A DNA stretch of 64,000 bases from Loxodes magnus (taxonomy: Eukaryota; Ciliophora; Karyorelictea; Loxodida; Loxodidae), in assembly GCA_946699065.1 (NCBI GenBank), contig CAMPDV010000119.1, positions 124,001 to 188,000 of the forward strand, read 5' to 3'. Of this stretch, positions 60,644-64,000 are shown piece after piece. How positions within the stretch are numbered: position 1 is the stretch's first letter; every line of letters starts with the position of its first letter. The position numbers and the translations under genes are program-made. Under the pieces are notes generated by a model. The model made no database searches and was not told where the DNA came from. It saw only the letters and a list, made by a program, of their open reading frames with translations.

Positions 60644-60888
60644 CTTTAGTAAGGATGAGTTAATTTTATTTGATTTTGATATTTGACTTAAGCTTTTATC
60701 AGCTAACTCTGGAATAATTTAATAATCCCTGGCTTAATTAGCTGGTAGTTAGAGTAGGAAATGATATGAAGTGGTATGTAACTTGATAGTTAATATAGAG
60801 TGGAGTATTTAGAAGGGAGGAGTTCTTATATTGCTAGTGGGCTTATTGAGTGTATCAATATAATAAAATAAGTAAATAGATAGTTCTT

Positions 60889-61461
60889 TCACTGCTTCTA
60901 GATGGGTAAGAAAAGCTTGAACTCAGGTGGAAGTTCTTCTTCTGAATAAAGTCTATCAGAGAAGTAAATTCTTCTTATCCTGCAGTTAGCATGGATTTAC
61001 ACTCTTAGCGTTTCTATGTAGTTGGTTCCATAGGCTCTTCTTGTAAAATCAGACAAGTTGAATTGAATTTAGTTCCAGCCTTCGTCAAGTCTCATAGGCA
61101 TTGTACAGATAAAAGGCTTCACTCTAGTGGTAGATTAATAGTTTGAAGCTCTAAATCTTCGTCTTACGTTCTTATCATCAAGTACTTGGACCTCAAAAGT
61201 AAAATACTTCTTTAAATTCTTAATTATCATTACAAGGAAAGGCAGCTTAATGCCAAGAGTTTATTAAGGATCAGCAGGGCATGTAATAAAGGTTGTAGAA
61301 ACATTTGTTCCCATAATTTCCAATACTGAAGACTATATATCAGTATCTGTAATTCTCTTTATATGACCATTCTACACCTTCTTATCCCAAATCTACAAAG
61401 GCTTACTTCCTATAGAATACAGAATGCTTAGAAATCCTGATTAGAATGTATTCTTAAACAT
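60889..61461 (-). CDS. CFAP20: CFAP20/BUG22 axonemal protein
   Basis: 190 residues, intronless, ATG 61459-61461 to TGA 60889-60891. The sequence is strongly conserved: [138 protein letters not shown]. Length agrees with CFAP20 of other eukaryotes (about 193). The protein is an inner-junction component of axonemal doublet microtubules, needed for ciliary motility and also found at basal bodies. The conserved 'LPxQxK' end confirms that the last TAG codes Gln and that TGA is the stop. Seven Gln use TAA or TAG. Confidence 0.97.
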
Positions 61462-62595
61462 TTTTATAGTTTCCTATGAAATTAACTTTAAATTCAATTC
61501 TATAAATCATTACAATAGATCGAGAGCTATACGATATATATGTTCTTCATACATTCCATCTATTTTCCCTCCTATTAATATGTTCTCTTTCTCTCCTTTA
61601 CTGATCGATTTTGAATTGAGCATTCTAATTACTTCAATATTCCCTTATTAGTACTAAGTTAGAGTTAGAAATGAATATCTTCACTAAGTAACTCTAAGAA
61701 TGATCTATAACCTTTTATTTAGATACAATCACTTTCTTTTTTTAGAAGATGCTATAAAGTAAATGTGTTTAGAACTAGAAGCTCAGACTCATATGATATA
61801 ATACGTTCTATATATGTTTATATCTTAAATGACTGTGCTTTGATTCTTATAAGATTAACTTATAAACTGGCTATGTTAATTATTGTATTATAGAGACTAG
61901 AAAGATATTTTTTTATATTGGTAATAATATAGAAATGAAACGAAGGTTTGGTAAGATAACAAATCATGATATAAATTGAATGCCAATTAAGAAAAGAGGG
62001 ATTCTTTCTAGTAGCTATTGATATCTAGTAGCTTGTATTTGTGTAAAGTAGCTGCTATCTTATGAAATTTTAATCCCTTTAACTATTTTCCTATAGCACA
62101 TTTAATTTGCTTTTTATCACTCAAACTATAAATACTAATAAGCCTAAAATATTATTAAATGCTTCGAAACTTTTCTTAATAGTAAGATCTAGCATATCCT
62201 TCTTAAAATGCTTAATATTCATTATAACGAAGAAAGAAATATTTTCAACACTGTACTTAAAATATACTATCTATAAAGCTATTAATCGAACTTATAATTC
62301 TGGGCGTTGGTGAGTTTTAAAGAGTTCATTAATTCCATTCTAACAACAAGGATATCAGTTTTTCTCATTGATACCATTACCTCCTCTATCAATTATTTGT
62401 CTTTTCTAAAAGAATACTATTAATAGTGAAAACTATTTGTCATTTATTTAAAGATAGTTAATCGATAATTTTAGCATAATACTTGGAAAATAAGATCGCT
62501 TATAAATATAAAGCCTAGTGAGTTATAGTTCATATTTACCTTTTACCTTTTACCTTTTAATGCTAATAAAGTTTAGCAGATAAATATGCTTTAAA
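61462..62595. other. intergenic AT-rich sequence
   Basis: No supported gene. A short direct repeat (ttttacc three times) lies at about 62537-62557; too short to interpret as a telomere or satellite. Confidence 0.4.
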
Positions 62596-62931
62596 ATGGC
62601 ATTTCCCGAATGTTAAGGAATTATCAACAGAGTAACATCAAGTATAGTAGCTCTTATAGTTGCAAGATTGTTATCTTATCTTAAATAAATTTCAAATTTG
62701 CCTTCTGTCATCTTAGATTTATTCCTTACTAGCAATTTTAAAAAATATACCTTGCTAGGATGATATCAGTATATATCTTCCCACATTCTTTCTACTATAT
62801 ATTAGTGGAGCTATTTGAAACTCAGAATGTTTGACATTCAATATATTATAATTGGGTCTATTCTACTTTTAAACATGCAGCATTTACTCCTATATCTAGG
62901 ATGGTAAATCTAAAGATCATTAGAGAATTGA
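62596..62931 (+). CDS. possible small membrane protein
   Basis: From ATG 62596 to TGA 62929-62931 the frame encodes 111 residues with two TGA-Trp-type positions. Hydrophobic segments VTSSIVALIVARLLSYL and QYIIIGSILLLNMQHLLLYL could span membranes. No family recognised. Composition is better than the surrounding sequence but chance cannot be excluded. Confidence 0.3.
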
Positions 62932-63776
62932 TAACCTTAAAAACCTACTCTAGTTAGGATTTAATTTAAATTAGCAAACTACAGCTTAACTATAATTATA
63001 TAAGAGGATTTAGTACAACTGAAGAAGTGAAAACTGTCTAAAGTATTGAAAATACTTAAAAAGGCCAAATAAAAATTAGACTAAGACAAGCTATTTAATA
63101 GTTTATACTTAGCTTTATATGTTTTATGATTAGAGGTATTTGTATAATCTAATGAGAATATAGTACCAAAGATCTAGAAATAGAAAGTATAAACTAATCT
63201 ATAATCAGCAGTTATAAACAAATCGCTAGGAACTGCAAAATCAGTCCATACAAATCTATCATACAGTTCCTTAAATAGTTTCCTATATAGAATCAAATCA
63301 TTTTATGAGGAAAGATTTTATAATTCATACAAGTGAGAAATTAAGTGTGGGTAAATACCAATTCTAAGCAGAATAATCATATTAGCTAATTATGAACGCA
63401 AATAAAATCTCTAATACCATATACTTAAGCAGTACTATCATAAACTGAAAGATTATGTATTTATAGCTATAATTTATACCATCAATCAAGATAAAATAAC
63501 AACAATACAAATATTTAAATAAAAGTTAAGCCATAAAAAAGCAAAAAAAGTAGCACACTTAAGCAAGGATGACCACTTGAAGGTTTAAGCTAGAACTGCT
63601 TGATATTTTATCTCTAATAATAAAAAATGAGAATAGAGTTATTCTGATAAGGTAAAAAGGGAGGAAATTATGACTCTTAAGCAGTGACATTAAATAAAAG
63701 AAAGGGAATTAAAATAATATAATGAAGATATATATTTAAATAACTTAAAATCGATAATAAATATTTTATCGTTTAA
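62932..63776. other. intergenic AT-rich sequence
   Basis: No supported gene. It lies upstream of the partial Cys-rich gene at the right end. Confidence 0.4.
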
Positions 63777-64000
63777 ATGCAAAATCAAGAGTTATTGAAG
63801 AAATGTGATAAGTGTTAATAGTATATTAGAGAAGCTTTTGAAGGAAAAAGCTAAATTGAGGGCAGCCCTGTTTTTTGTGAGTAATGCTCAATTACTCTTG
63901 AAGGCATTTAAGATGAGATTACTTAAAAAGGTTATAGTTGTAGGAATAAGGAGCATGAAAATTAGTTCCAAATGGATACAAATTAATAAATAATCATCAG
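63777..64000 (+). CDS. 5' part of Cys-rich (zinc-binding-like) protein
   Basis: ATG 63777 opens a frame that runs off the window edge without TGA (74 codons). Pairs of Cys (CDKC near residue 10, CEQC near 35, a single Cys near 55) and the intervening sequence KSQIEGSPVFCEQC suggest a treble-clef or LIM-like zinc site. Glutamines are TAA/TAG. The other plus-strand frame open here in the standard code is a shadow. Family not assigned because the protein is cut. Confidence 0.5.

Noticed and set aside
62530..62560. Short ttttacc repeats considered as telomeric or satellite sequence.
   Set aside because: Only three imperfectly bounded units inside the window; no chromosome end or breakage signal.
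1..64000. tRNA, rRNA and CRISPR features.
   Set aside because: Reading for GC-rich clover-leaf arms, GTTC-type T-loops and regularly spaced repeats found none; a covariance-model search would be needed to exclude AT-rich tRNAs.

Overview
The window is AT-rich nuclear DNA of a ciliate with a reassigned genetic code. Read with TAA and TAG as glutamine and TGA as tryptophan, long conserved proteins appear that standard translation breaks into fragments. Most of these proteins still end at a TGA. This is the ambiguous code known from karyorelict ciliates (Loxodes-type; UGA is both Trp and stop) and is close to the Condylostoma code. All introns I could place with confidence are 16-19 nt GT..AG introns. 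The genus is an inference. I saw no tRNA, rRNA, CRISPR array, bacterial gene or recognisable intact transposon.

Layout. 0-9.3 kb: broken or uncertain coding traces (2.4-4.7 kb), an HMG-box-like nuclear protein (4.8-6.35, +) and an R2R3-Myb factor (7.8-9.2, -). 9.2-14.8 kb: gene-poor, with a 33-bp-arm hairpin. 14.8-24.5 kb: two ZIP metal transporter paralogues (+), a mucolipin (TRPML)-like channel (+), two small uncertain ORFs and an HSDL2-type short-chain dehydrogenase (+). 26.4-29.5 kb: an RBR-type E3 ligase with an in-frame 45-bp repeat, and a multi-pass membrane protein. 29.8-33.05 kb (-): a doubtful P-type-ATPase-like ORF and a leucine-rich-repeat/ankyrin protein. 34.4-34.7 kb: a frame-broken gene. 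35.3-39.8 kb: a PH + papain-like (YiiX/YaeF) protein, an unknown gene, a calmodulin/centrin-like EF-hand protein (-) and a coiled-coil protein (+). 40.3-44.9 kb (-): a 1,528-residue amylase-like/GT5 glucan synthase/CBM48 fusion. 46.4-54.1 kb: RING/B-box protein (+), CDK (-), coiled-coil protein (+), conserved cilia-type protein (-), basic Ser-rich protein (-). 57.3-61.5 kb: a divergent MAP kinase (+), a kinase with an N-terminal ubiquitin-like region (-) and the axonemal protein CFAP20/BUG22 (-). The last 2.5 kb holds a possible small membrane protein and the 5' end of a Cys-rich gene cut by the window edge.

The genes are typical single eukaryotic units: signalling kinases, ubiquitin ligases, ion transport, carbohydrate storage, ciliary and coiled-coil proteins. 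There is no operon-like logic. The notable biology is informational: a stop codon that is also sense, a UGA Trp codon split by an intron, and a few genes whose natural end has no UGA nearby. Several apparent frameshifts disappeared once 16-17 nt introns were recognised, so remaining frame breaks should first be tested as missed mini-introns.
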